Source of the DNA: an uncultured Pelagibacteraceae bacterium
GTDB lineage: Bacteria > Pseudomonadota > Alphaproteobacteria > Pelagibacterales > Pelagibacteraceae
DNA length: 64,000 nucleotides
NCBI GenBank assembly: GCA_902635685.1
Contig: CACPOY010000001.1
Location: 124,001 to 188,000 of the forward strand
Direction: 5' to 3'
Part shown: positions 43,355 through 52,835 of the stretch, piece by piece
Position numbering within the stretch: position 1 is the stretch's first letter
How the letters are laid out: each line of letters opens with the position of its first letter
The notes under the pieces: model-generated
Database searches by the model: none
What the model saw: only the letters and a program-made list of their open reading frames with translations
What the model was told of the DNA's origin: nothing
Translations under genes and position numbers: made by a program

Positions 43355-46300
43355 TATAGTTTTGTCGGCATTGGTTTATTTTTATCAATTTTGTATTTCT
43401 TTATTGCCTCTTGAGCATATTTAGATGCAATTAATTGTTCTTTAGCTAAAACACTTAGTCCATAAGTAACAACGTGCTCTTTATCAACTTCAAAAAACTT
43501 CCTTAAATTTTTTCTTGTATCACTTCTACCAAATCCGTCTGTTCCTAGTGAATAAAAGCTCTTATTTGTATAAGGTCGAATTTGGTCAGAGTTCATTCTC
43601 ATATAATCTGATGCAGCTAGAATAGGACCTTCAGTTTTACCTAAACAACTTTCAACATATGATTTTTTTGCTTCTTTTTCAGGATTTAATAAATTATACC
43701 TCTCGACCTCTAAACCATCCCTTCTTAATTCATTAAAACTAGTCACGCTCCAAACCTCACTATCAATTTGATATTCGGTTTGTAAAATTTCTGCAGCAGC
43801 CATCATTTCTCTTAAGATTGTACCAGATCCTAAAAACTGAATTTTAGTTTTTTTATATTTGTTAAATTCTTTTATTTTATACATTCCTTTTAATATACCT
43901 TCTTCACATGATTTATCTGTTGGCATAGCAGGGTGAGGATAATTTTCATTCATTGTAGTAATGTAATAAAAAATATTTTCTTTATTCTCGTGCATTCTTT
44001 TCAACCCTTCTCTAAATATGGTTGCTAACTCATAATGAAATGTTGGATCATAGGACTTACAATTTGGAATTGTTGATGCCATTAAATGACTATGTCCATC
44101 TTGGTGTTGTAAACCTTCTCCTGCTAAAGTAGTTCTTCCAGCAGTAGCACCAATTAAAAATCCTCTTGATTGACTATCTGCTCCCGCCCAAGCAAAGTCA
44201 CCTATTCTCTGAAAACCAAACATTGAATAAAATAAATAAATTGGGATCATTTCAATATCATGATTTGTGTAAGAAGTACCTGCAGCAATCCATGAAGACA
44301 TTGCACCTGCCTCATTGATTCCTTCTTCCAAAACTTGTCCACTTTTTTCTTCTCTATATGAACTTAATTGTGCCGCATCCTCAGGTTCATATTTTTGTCC
44401 TTCATGAGCATAAATACCAATTTTTTGAAAAAAACCTTCCATTCCAAATGTTCTCGCTTCGTCAGGAATAATTGGCACCAATCTTGGAGCAACATTTTTA
44501 TCTCTTAAAAGATTTGTTAACATTCTGACTAATGCCATGGTAGTGGACATCTCTTTATCTCCTGTTGATACTTTCATATTGTCAAAAATATTTTTTGGAG
44601 GAGCTTTAATGGGTTTTGCATAAGTAGTCCTCTCTGGGATAAATCCTCCAAGTTGAAGTCTTCTTTCTTTTATATATTTTATTTCTGGTGAGTTTTGGTC
44701 CGGCTTATAATATTCAATATTTTGTACCTGTTTATCAGTTAGAGGGACATCAAACCTGTCTCTGTAATACATCAAATCGTTTATATCTAATTTTTTAGTT
44801 TGATGTGTTGTATTTACACTTTCACCGCTTTTACCCATACCATAACCCTTTATAGTCTTGGCAATCACAACTGTTGGACTTCCAATATTTTTTGAGGCTT
44901 TATCATAAGCTGCAAAAACTTTGTGAGGATCATGTCCACCTCTATTCAGTCTCCATATATCTTTATCTGAAAGGCTGGAAACTAATTCTTTAGTTTCAGG
45001 ATATTTGCCAAAAAATTTTTCTCTGACATAAGCTCCGTCTCTTGCTTTCATCGCTTGATATTCACCATCAACGGTTTCATTCATAACTTTAATTAAATAG
45101 CCAGTTTTATCATTAGCCAATAGCGGATCCCAATAAGAACCCCAGATTACTTTAATAACATTCCATCCAGCTCCTCTAAAAATACCCTCTAATTCTTGTA
45201 TAATTTTTCCATTGCCCCTTACTGGTCCGTCCAATCTTTGAAGATTGCAATTGATTACAAATATTAAATTATCTAATTTTTCTCTAGCTGCTAAACCGAT
45301 TGCACCTAAAGACTCTGGTTCATCCATTTCCCCATCTCCTAAAAAAGCCCATACTTTTCGTCCTTCATCTTTAATTAGACCTCTGTTAATTAAATATTTC
45401 ATATATCTTGCTTGATATATTGCTAGCATTGGTCCTAAACCCATTGAGACTGTGGGAAATTGCCAAAAATTTGGCATCAACCAAGGGTGTGGATAAGATG
45501 AAAGACCTCCTGGATTGACTTCTTGCCTAAAACTATCTAACTGCTTTTCGTTAAGTCTTCCCTCAAGAAACGCTCTTGCGTACATACCTGGCGCGCTATG
45601 GCCTTGAAAGTAAATTAAATCCCCACCAAATTTATTATTTTTTGCTCTCCAAAAATGATTCATACCTACATCATAAAGTGTAGCAGCTGATGCAAATGTT
45701 CCAATATGTCCTCCTAGCTCTGGAAACTTTTTGTTCACACGAACAACCATTGCTGCGGAATTCCATCTTATCAATGACCTAATTCTTCTCTCGATATTTT
45801 GATCACCATTTGATTTTTTCTCTTCATTTACTGGAATTGTATTTATATAAGGTGTGTTTTGTGTATAGGGAATATTTGCACCCTCCATATAAGCTTTATT
45901 AATTAATTCCTTTATTAAATAATGAGCTCTCTGATTACCATCTTTTTCAATTACTGCAGAAAGTGACTCTAACCACTCATTGGTTTCTAATGGATCAATA
46001 TCACCGTCATTAACTACTTGAATTATTTCTGGTTTTTTTCTCTCACTATTATTTGTATGGATAGTTTGCTCTTGTTTTTTTTCTAATGATTTCTCCGCCT
46101 CTTTAATCAAGTTTTCAGTGTCTTTTGGAATAGTTTTTGATTGAGAATTTTTTTCAATTGAACCTGAAACACTGAGAATTAAATCACCTTTCGAAACTTT
46201 ATCACCTACTTTAACTTTAATTGTCTCAATTATACCTGATAATGTCGAAGGTATTTCAACACTTGATTTATCACTTTCAATAGTAACTACTGGATCATTT

Positions 46301-46392
46301 TTGGCAATTTTTTCACCTTCTTTGACAAGTAATTCAATAACCTCTACATTTTCAAAATCGCCTATATCAGGAACTAATAGTTTTTCACTCAT
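43354..46392 (-). CDS. aceE: Pyruvate dehydrogenase E1 (homodimeric AceE type) with N-terminal lipoyl domain
   Basis: 1012 aa; residues ~1-85 lipoyl-domain sequence, then AceE (RRIRSLIRWNSAAMVVRVNK, GDGEMDEPES). Confidence 0.94.
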   Translation of the reverse strand: MSEKLLVPDIGDFENVEVIELLVKEGEKIAKNDPVVTIESDKSSVEIPSTLSGIIETIKVKVGDKVSKGDLILSVSGSIEKNSQSKTIPKDTENLIKEAEKSLEKKQEQTIHTNNSERKKPEIIQVVNDGDIDPLETNEWLESLSAVIEKDGNQRAHYLIKELINKAYMEGANIPYTQNTPYINTIPVNEEKKSNGDQNIERRIRSLIRWNSAAMVVRVNKKFPELGGHIGTFASAATLYDVGMNHFWRAKNNKFGGDLIYFQGHSAPGMYARAFLEGRLNEKQLDSFRQEVNPGGLSSYPHPWLMPNFWQFPTVSMGLGPMLAIYQARYMKYLINRGLIKDEGRKVWAFLGDGEMDEPESLGAIGLAAREKLDNLIFVINCNLQRLDGPVRGNGKIIQELEGIFRGAGWNVIKVIWGSYWDPLLANDKTGYLIKVMNETVDGEYQAMKARDGAYVREKFFGKYPETKELVSSLSDKDIWRLNRGGHDPHKVFAAYDKASKNIGSPTVVIAKTIKGYGMGKSGESVNTTHQTKKLDINDLMYYRDRFDVPLTDKQVQNIEYYKPDQNSPEIKYIKERRLQLGGFIPERTTYAKPIKAPPKNIFDNMKVSTGDKEMSTTMALVRMLTNLLRDKNVAPRLVPIIPDEARTFGMEGFFQKIGIYAHEGQKYEPEDAAQLSSYREEKSGQVLEEGINEAGAMSSWIAAGTSYTNHDIEMIPIYLFYSMFGFQRIGDFAWAGADSQSRGFLIGATAGRTTLAGEGLQHQDGHSHLMASTIPNCKSYDPTFHYELATIFREGLKRMHENKENIFYYITTMNENYPHPAMPTDKSCEEGILKGMYKIKEFNKYKKTKIQFLGSGTILREMMAAAEILQTEYQIDSEVWSVTSFNELRRDGLEVERYNLLNPEKEAKKSYVESCLGKTEGPILAASDYMRMNSDQIRPYTNKSFYSLGTDGFGRSDTRKNLRKFFEVDKEHVVTYGLSVLAKEQLIASKYAQEAIKKYKIDKNKPMPTKL

Positions 46393-46493
46393 TTAATATT
46401 AAGATCTTATACACTATAAAATTTTACTTAATTGTTATTTTTAACACATTCTGCTCAATTTTTTGACACTCTTCTTACGTATCCTTTAGAAAA

Positions 46494-46610
46494 ATGATTA
46501 AAAAGTTATTAAATATGCTCTTGCAACCAAAAGAAAGCAATCACATTGATGCTAGAATTTGGATACAAAAAATTTTGCTTGAAGAGAAATTTAAAAGAAT
46601 TAATTCTTAA
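46494..46610 (+). CDS. Small unannotated ORF (38 aa), hypothetical
   Basis: MIKKLLNMLLQPKESNHIDARIWIQKILLEEKFKRINS; not in supplied ORF track; between aceE and thiolase. Confidence 0.35.
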   Translation: MIKKLLNMLLQPKESNHIDARIWIQKILLEEKFKRINS

Positions 46611-47782
46611 ATCCTCTCAACACATAAAGCTATGCCCATTCCACCACCTATGCATAGTGTAGCACACCCTTTGTTCTTTTTTTGTTTTATCATCTCATGA
46701 ATAAGAGTAACTAATATTCTGGCACCTGATGCTCCTATAGGATGACCCAATGCTATAGCTCCTCCATTAACATTTACTTTATGCTCATTGATATTTAATT
46801 CACGTATCACTGCAATGCTTTGAGCGGCAAAAGCCTCATTAATTTCAAAAAGATCTATGTCATTTAAATCCCATTTTGCTTTTTTTAATGCTTTACGCAC
46901 AGCCTCAATTGGTCCAAGGCCCATTAAAGTTGGATCAACTCCAACTGAAGCCCATGATGTTATCTTTACTAACGGTTGAATTGATTTTTTTTTAGCTTCT
47001 TCTAAAGTTGTTAATAATAAAGCAGCTGCACCATCATTAATTCCTGATGAATTTCCAGGTGTCACAGTTCCATTTTTTAAGAAAACTGCTTTTAATTTCT
47101 CTAAATCCGATTTATTTAGCTCTTTTCTTGGATGCTCATCTCTATCAAGATTGATACCAGATTGATTTATTTTGATTAGTTCTTCCTTAAATTTATTTGT
47201 GTTAATTGCAATTTCTGTTTTTTTTTGAGAATTTAGAGCATAATCATCCTGGTCTGCTCTTGAAATATTAAATTTCTTTGCAACATTTTCAGCAGTCACA
47301 CCCATATGATAATTATTAAATGCGTCTATCAGTCCATCATTTATCATTGTATCTATCAAATGTTTTTCTGAAATTTTTTTATTATCACGATAAAAAATTG
47401 AATGTGGAGCTAATGACATATTTTCTTGGCCACCCGAAATTACATTTTTTGCTTCTCCCAATTTAATTGATTGATATCCTGAGATTACAGCTCTAAGTCC
47501 AGATCCACAAACTTGATTAACTATATGGGCTGGTTTAGAGACATTTATACCTGCATTTATTGCTGCTTGTCTTGCAGGATTTTGACCTCCACCGGCTGTA
47601 AGTACTTGGCCCATAATTACCTCATCAATATCATCTTTATCCAATTTGCTTTTTCTTAAAATTTCCTTGATAACAATTGATCCCAACTTATCAGCACTTA
47701 ACTCTTTAAGAGATCCTTTATATGCTCCAATAGGTGTTCTAACAGCTTCTATAATTACAACATCCTTCAATGAATTATTCAT
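46607..47782 (-). CDS. Acetyl-CoA acetyltransferase (thiolase)
   Basis: VNQVCGSGLRAV, NVNGGAIALGHPIGASGAR, CIGGGMGIA. Confidence 0.95.
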   Translation of the reverse strand: MNNSLKDVVIIEAVRTPIGAYKGSLKELSADKLGSIVIKEILRKSKLDKDDIDEVIMGQVLTAGGGQNPARQAAINAGINVSKPAHIVNQVCGSGLRAVISGYQSIKLGEAKNVISGGQENMSLAPHSIFYRDNKKISEKHLIDTMINDGLIDAFNNYHMGVTAENVAKKFNISRADQDDYALNSQKKTEIAINTNKFKEELIKINQSGINLDRDEHPRKELNKSDLEKLKAVFLKNGTVTPGNSSGINDGAAALLLTTLEEAKKKSIQPLVKITSWASVGVDPTLMGLGPIEAVRKALKKAKWDLNDIDLFEINEAFAAQSIAVIRELNINEHKVNVNGGAIALGHPIGASGARILVTLIHEMIKQKKNKGCATLCIGGGMGIALCVERI

Positions 47783-47854
47783 AATAATTTAAATTTGTCT
47801 TAACATTAAAATATACTAAAAAATGATATAGAATAATAAATAAAATTTAAAAAT

Positions 47855-47931
47855 GCGCCTGTAGCTCAATTGGATAGAGCGCTTGGCTACGGACCAGGAG
47901 GTTCTGGGTTCGACTCCTAGCAGGCGCACCA
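47855..47931 (+). tRNA. tRNA-Arg (anticodon ACG), CCA encoded
   Basis: GCGCCTGTAGCTCAATTGGATAGAGC..TTGGCTACGGACCAGG..GGTTCGACTCCTAGCAGGCGCACCA. Confidence 0.96.
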
Positions 47932-47933
47932 TA

Positions 47934-48044
47934 ATGATAATGAATATGTTAAATTGGTTGTTGAAAACATCTCTTCAAAAGTCTGTGATATATTTTTTTA
48001 TAATTATCTTAATAATTCTATTAATTTTAACTTTTGTATTATAA
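47934..48044 (+). CDS. Small unannotated single-TM ORF (36 aa)
   Basis: MIMNMLNWLLKTSLQKSVIYFFIIILIILLILTFVL; immediately downstream of tRNA-Arg. Confidence 0.35.
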   Translation: MIMNMLNWLLKTSLQKSVIYFFIIILIILLILTFVL

Positions 48045-48054
48045 AAATAAGATT

Positions 48055-48456
48055 ATGTCTAAAGATTTCCAGCAAATTAGCATCCAACAAGGATTTATGA
48101 AACATAATGGTGGAGTATTGTTTAGAAATATTTCTGAAACTGAATATGAATTTAAATCAACAATAAACCAAAATCATTTAAATGCAGCAGGAATTACTCA
48201 TGGCGGGTATTTATCAGCTTTAGTAGATGCAGGAGCAGGGACAGCGGCACATAGATCTGCAGAAAATGCACCTTGCGTCACAATATCTTTAGATTTGAAA
48301 TTTATTGGGCCATCAAAAACCGGAGATGAAATAATAGGTAATGTCAAAATTCTTAAGAAGACAAAAACATTAGTTTTTTTATTTTGTGAACTAAAATGTG
48401 ACGATAAAATTATTACCTCTGCTACTGGGGTTTGGAAAATTCTTAAAAAATCTTAA
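48055..48456 (+). CDS. PaaI-family hotdog thioesterase (start moved from ORF-track 48034)
   Basis: NAAGITHGGYLSALVDAGAGTAA; first ATG gives MSKDFQQIS. Confidence 0.88.
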   Translation: MSKDFQQISIQQGFMKHNGGVLFRNISETEYEFKSTINQNHLNAAGITHGGYLSALVDAGAGTAAHRSAENAPCVTISLDLKFIGPSKTGDEIIGNVKILKKTKTLVFLFCELKCDDKIITSATGVWKILKKS

Positions 48457-48517
48457 ATAACTTTTTAATTATCTATAAGAATTAAGTATGCTAGAATAAA
48501 AATAGTTATTAGTTAAA

Positions 48518-48592
48518 ATGAGAACTTTTTATACTCCGATTCGGTCATGTTTTAGTCTATATTTGTTCTTTAACACCAACTACATTTGGTAG
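48518..48592 (+). CDS. Possible leader peptide (24 aa) upstream of helicase
   Basis: ATG..TAG ORF MRTFYTPIRSCFSLYLFFNTNYIW, 21 nt downstream of an extended -10-like TATGCTAGAAT. Confidence 0.3.
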   Translation: MRTFYTPIRSCFSLYLFFNTNYIW

Positions 48593-48621
48593 ATAAAAAT
48601 TTTGACATACTAAAAATAGGA

Positions 48622-51099
48622 ATGAACAAAAATAAAATTACAGCTGTGCTTGGCCCAACAAATACAGGCAAAACTCATTTAGCTATTGAAACTATGCTTT
48701 CTTTTGAAAATGGAATGATTGGGTTCCCTCTTAGATTATTAGCAAGAGAAGTATACGATAAGGTAATTCAAAAAACTTCGTTGGATAAAGTTGCTCTAAT
48801 TACGGGTGAGGAGAAAATTATTCCTAATAACGCAAAATATTTTTTATGCACAGTTGAGTCAATGCCGATTGATAAACAATTAGATTTTGTTGGGGTTGAT
48901 GAAATTCAAATGTGCGCGGATCATGAAAGAGGGCATATCTTTACTGATAGATTATTAAATTTAAGGGGTGATAAACTTACAATGTTAATGGGATCCAATA
49001 CTATTAAAAATATCATTTCAAGATTAGATGGTGATATTGAATTTATTAATAGAAAAAGATTATCTAAACTTACATATGCTGGATATAAAAAGATCTCTAG
49101 AATAAATAGAAAAACTGCAATTATAGCTTTCTCGGCTGAAGAAGTTTATGCTATTGCGGAACTCATAAGAAGACAAAAAGGTGGGGCAGCAATTGTGATG
49201 GGCTCTTTAAGCCCAAAGACCAGAAATGCTCAGGTTGAACTTTATCAATCAAATGATGTAGATTTTTTAGTCGCAACAGATGCTATTGGTATGGGAATAA
49301 ATATGGATCTTGATCATATTTACTTTTCTAATTTAAAAAAATTTGATGGAAGAAAATTACGAAGATTAAATTTATCAGAAATTGGACAAATTGCTGGAAG
49401 GGCAGGCAGGTATTTAAATGATGGTAATTTTGGAATAACTGGTGATTGTAAAGAAATTGGTGCTGAAGAAGTTGAATTACTTGAAAATCATAAATTTGAA
49501 GAAATTCAATTTCTATTTTGGCGTAATTCAGATCTTAATTTTGATAATCCTTCAGTGCTTTTAAAATCTCTTGAAGAAAAACCTAATAGAGCATGGTTAA
49601 GGAAGATACGTGAATGTGAAGATGAAAAAGCTCTTAAATTTTTCTTGAGAGATAAAAATCTAGAGAATTTTGAATTTACTGAAAGAAAATTAAAACTTTT
49701 ATGGGAATGTTGTCAAATACCTGACTTTGTCAAAAAAACTTATGGTAATCATTACGAGGTCATCTCAAATGTTTTTGAATATTTGAATAGTGAAAAAGGA
49801 AAAATTACCGATGAATACATGCGACTTCAGCTAATAAAACTTGATAAATTAGATGGAAATGTAGATTCTATATCAAATAGAATTGCAAATGTAAGAACTT
49901 GGTCTTATGTTTCGAATAAAAATAATTGGGTAGAGAATCAAAATTACTGGATAGAAAAAACGAAGTTATTAGAGGATAAACTATCAGATAGATTACATGA
50001 AGAACTTACAAAAACTTTTATTGATAAACGTGCGAGTGTTCTAGCAAGAGGTTTAAAACAAGATATGGAATTTGAGACCAAAATTTTAAATAATAATGAT
50101 GTCATGATTGATAATCAGTTCATTGGAAAAATTAATGGTCTTAAATTAGAACTTGATTTAAAAAAGGGTGCACTAGAAACTGATATTAAATCTCTCAAAA
50201 AGGCTGCTCGTCAGACAGTAGGTCCTGAACTAGAGAAAAGAATCCAATCAATAATAGAGACCGGGCTAATTGAACTAAATAATGATTTTAAGATATATTG
50301 GCGCAAATTTAAAATTGGAAAGTTAATACCAGGTAAAGACTACTTAAATCCAAAAATTGAATTAATAGTAGACGACATTTTAGAACAAGACCAAAGGCAG
50401 AAACTTACAAACTATTTAACGAAGTGGATCGCTAATAAAATAAACACAACACTCAAAAGTCTTATTGATTTAAAATTTTTAAAAGAAAAAAATTCTTCAA
50501 TAAAGGCACTTGCTTATCAACTTTATGAAAATAATGGAGTCCTAAAAAGAGATCAAGTAGCTGAATACTTAAAAAACTTAGAACAAAATGAAAGAAAAAT
50601 TTTAAGAGATCTTGGGGTTAGGTTTGGAAGATATCATATTTTTTTACATAAATTAATTAAGCCAGAGCCAGTTTCACTAAGAACCTTGTTGTGGAAAAAT
50701 TACCATCAAAAATATTTTAATCTTAACCCACCAACTTTTGGGCTCAATTTTATAAATGATGATAAAATAAAAAACAAAAACTTCATGCTACTTTGTGGGT
50801 TTGAAAAGTTTAATAATATTTATGTTAGAATAGACATTCTAGAAAGGTTGTTTATGCAAATAATCAATTCTAACTCTGAAAAAGATAAAGAAATTAAAAT
50901 GATACCAGAAATGTTAAACCTATTAGGGTGCAATAAAGAAAGTTTTAAAAAGCTCCTCATATGTATGAATTATAAGATAATTGAGAGAGAGAATGATATA
51001 TTTTTTAGATACACACCTAAAAGAAATTTTAAAAAGCAAAATCAGAAAATTTTAAAAGAAACACCTTTTGGAGTTTTAAAAGACTTGAATTTTAATTAG
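48622..51099 (+). CDS. Suv3-like DEAD/DEAH-box RNA helicase (likely ATG start; ORF track starts at TTG 48586)
   Basis: GPTNTGKTHLAIETM, DEIQM, GMGINMDLDHIYF, QIAGRAGRY. Confidence 0.9.
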   Translation: MNKNKITAVLGPTNTGKTHLAIETMLSFENGMIGFPLRLLAREVYDKVIQKTSLDKVALITGEEKIIPNNAKYFLCTVESMPIDKQLDFVGVDEIQMCADHERGHIFTDRLLNLRGDKLTMLMGSNTIKNIISRLDGDIEFINRKRLSKLTYAGYKKISRINRKTAIIAFSAEEVYAIAELIRRQKGGAAIVMGSLSPKTRNAQVELYQSNDVDFLVATDAIGMGINMDLDHIYFSNLKKFDGRKLRRLNLSEIGQIAGRAGRYLNDGNFGITGDCKEIGAEEVELLENHKFEEIQFLFWRNSDLNFDNPSVLLKSLEEKPNRAWLRKIRECEDEKALKFFLRDKNLENFEFTERKLKLLWECCQIPDFVKKTYGNHYEVISNVFEYLNSEKGKITDEYMRLQLIKLDKLDGNVDSISNRIANVRTWSYVSNKNNWVENQNYWIEKTKLLEDKLSDRLHEELTKTFIDKRASVLARGLKQDMEFETKILNNNDVMIDNQFIGKINGLKLELDLKKGALETDIKSLKKAARQTVGPELEKRIQSIIETGLIELNNDFKIYWRKFKIGKLIPGKDYLNPKIELIVDDILEQDQRQKLTNYLTKWIANKINTTLKSLIDLKFLKEKNSSIKALAYQLYENNGVLKRDQVAEYLKNLEQNERKILRDLGVRFGRYHIFLHKLIKPEPVSLRTLLWKNYHQKYFNLNPPTFGLNFINDDKIKNKNFMLLCGFEKFNNIYVRIDILERLFMQIINSNSEKDKEIKMIPEMLNLLGCNKESFKKLLICMNYKIIERENDIFFRYTPKRNFKKQNQKILKETPFGVLKDLNFN

Positions 51100-51106
51100 A
51101 TAAATT

Positions 51107-51511
51107 ATGTTTTTCAAAAATAATAAAAACCAAAACAATGATTTGATAAAAATAGCAGCACTACTAATTCATGCTGCAAAAATCGATGAAAATTTTACTA
51201 TTGAAGAAGAAAAAATTATAAAAGAAACTCTCTTAAACTTAGGAGCAAATAAAGAAAACGTAAAACAAATTATTATTGATAGCAAAAAAATTGAAGACAA
51301 AGCTAATCAAATTTTAGAATTTACTAAAGAGGTAAAAAATATGGAAGAAAATGACAAAATTAAAATTATAGAAACATTATGGCGAATTATCTACTCTAAT
51401 AAGAATGCTGACATTTATGAAACAAACTTAATGAGACGGCTTGCTGGATTATTATATATTGACAATAAGACGATGGGAGATATCAAAGAAAAGATAAAAA
51501 ATAATTCCTAA
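51107..51511 (+). CDS. TerB-like domain protein
   Basis: [29 protein letters not shown], TerB/DjlA-like all-helical pattern. Confidence 0.75.
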   Translation: MFFKNNKNQNNDLIKIAALLIHAAKIDENFTIEEEKIIKETLLNLGANKENVKQIIIDSKKIEDKANQILEFTKEVKNMEENDKIKIIETLWRIIYSNKNADIYETNLMRRLAGLLYIDNKTMGDIKEKIKNNS

Positions 51512-51837
51512 TGACATATATAGTTAATCAAAATTGTATTAAATGTAAACTAATGGATTGTGTTGATGTATGCCCAGTCGATTGTTTTTATGAGGGAAAA
51601 AATATGCTTGTAATTAAACCGGATGAGTGTATAGATTGTGGCGTTTGTGAACCAGAGTGCCCTGTTGATGCCATTAAAGCTGATACAGAGCCTGATAGTA
51701 AAAAATGGATAGAGATAAACAAAAAATATTCAGAAATCTGGCCTAATATAAACGAAAAAAAAGATCCTCCCTTGGATCATGAAAAATATAAAGATGAGCA
51801 AAATAAGTTTGAAAAATATTTTAAAGAAAACCTTTAA
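51511..51837 (+). CDS. fdxA: Ferredoxin (7Fe/3Fe-4S + 4Fe-4S type)
   Basis: [37 protein letters not shown]. Confidence 0.95.
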   Translation: MTYIVNQNCIKCKLMDCVDVCPVDCFYEGKNMLVIKPDECIDCGVCEPECPVDAIKADTEPDSKKWIEINKKYSEIWPNINEKKDPPLDHEKYKDEQNKFEKYFKENL

Positions 51838-52672
51838 AAAAAAAACTAAACCAAAAATAAAAAAAATAAAATCAATTAGTGCTAATAAAATTACTAAGAA
51901 TAAAAAAGTAAAAACAAAATCTAAAAAAAACAAGATTGTTAAAATTACTAAAGTTAAAAAAATTACAAAGATAAATATAAAAAAAAAAAATGAAAAAACC
52001 GAAACTAAATCAGAAGCTTTAAGGATTCCAAAGAGTAATGAACTAAAACCAGAAATTAAGAAAGTAAAGAAACAAGAGACTGCAAAAAAAGAATATAAGA
52101 TTAAAGATTATGTAGTTTATCCTAAACATGGAGTTGGTCAAATATCTGAATTTAAAAAAATTAATATAGGTGGAATTGATGTAGAAACATACATAATTAA
52201 ATTCGAAAAAGATAAGGCTAATGGCATGGTCCCTGTTAATAAACAATCTCATTTAAGACCTCTTGCTACAATTAATCAAGTAAACAAGTGTATTTCTATT
52301 TTAAAAAGTAAACCTAAAATTAAAAGGTCAATGTGGAGTAGGCGTGCCCAAGAGTATGAGGCAAAAATCTCTTCAGGAAAGATTTATGAATTGGCTGAGG
52401 TGGTAAGAGATTTAAATAAAGGTGATGATTTGATGGTTGATCAATCTTATTCCGAAAGACAACTATTTGAAAAAGCATACGAAAGAATTTTGTCGGAATT
52501 TCAAATTATACTCAATCTATCATTAGAAGATACTCAAAAAAAATTAGATAAAGCATTAAAAAGAAACCTTGATAATCAAAATAAAACCGAGATTAAAGAA
52601 GAAAAAAATGATTCTCCTAAAATTCCAAATGAAGAACCTATATCTGATGACGTTGTACAGTTAGAGGATTAA
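51779..52672 (+). CDS. CarD-family transcriptional regulator with Lys-rich N-terminal extension (start uncertain)
   Basis: CarD N-domain [20 protein letters not shown].., [27 protein letters not shown]. Confidence 0.88.
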   Translation: MKNIKMSKISLKNILKKTFKKKTKPKIKKIKSISANKITKNKKVKTKSKKNKIVKITKVKKITKINIKKKNEKTETKSEALRIPKSNELKPEIKKVKKQETAKKEYKIKDYVVYPKHGVGQISEFKKINIGGIDVETYIIKFEKDKANGMVPVNKQSHLRPLATINQVNKCISILKSKPKIKRSMWSRRAQEYEAKISSGKIYELAEVVRDLNKGDDLMVDQSYSERQLFEKAYERILSEFQIILNLSLEDTQKKLDKALKRNLDNQNKTEIKEEKNDSPKIPNEEPISDDVVQLED

Positions 52673-52718
52673 AAAAAAACGCCCCTCACACGTATATCGT
52701 TATGAGAAGCGTTTTTAA
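52673..52718. terminator. Probable bidirectional intrinsic terminator between convergent genes
   Basis: AAAAACGC-CC-CTCA..TGAG-AA-GCGTTTTT imperfect stem flanked by A-tract and T-tract. Confidence 0.7.
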
Positions 52719-52735
52719 TAAAGAATACTAAGTTA

Positions 52736-52813
52736 TTATCTTCTTCTTCTTTTTTTAGCTTTTTTCTTAGCTTTTTTCTTAGCCTTCTTTGCTTTTTTTC
52801 TTCTCTTAGGCAT
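52736..52813 (-). CDS. 25-aa Lys/Arg/Ala-rich basic peptide, absent from supplied ORF track
   Basis: Reading rc gives MPKRRKKAKKAKKKAKKKAKKRRRR followed by TAA TAA; AGGGAG SD-like sequence just upstream. Confidence 0.75.
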   Translation of the reverse strand: MPKRRKKAKKAKKKAKKKAKKRRRR

Positions 52814-52835
52814 CTTTAGCTCCCTTTTTAGTTAA

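Noticed and set aside
51107-51511. TerB-like gene as a tellurite/phage-resistance (ter) system
   Set aside because: Isolated TerB-like domain among housekeeping genes; no terC/terD/terY partners
51730-52252. Minus-strand Phe-rich ORFs opposite fdxA/CarD
   Set aside because: Complement of a poly-Lys coding stretch produces artificial Phe/Leu ORFs
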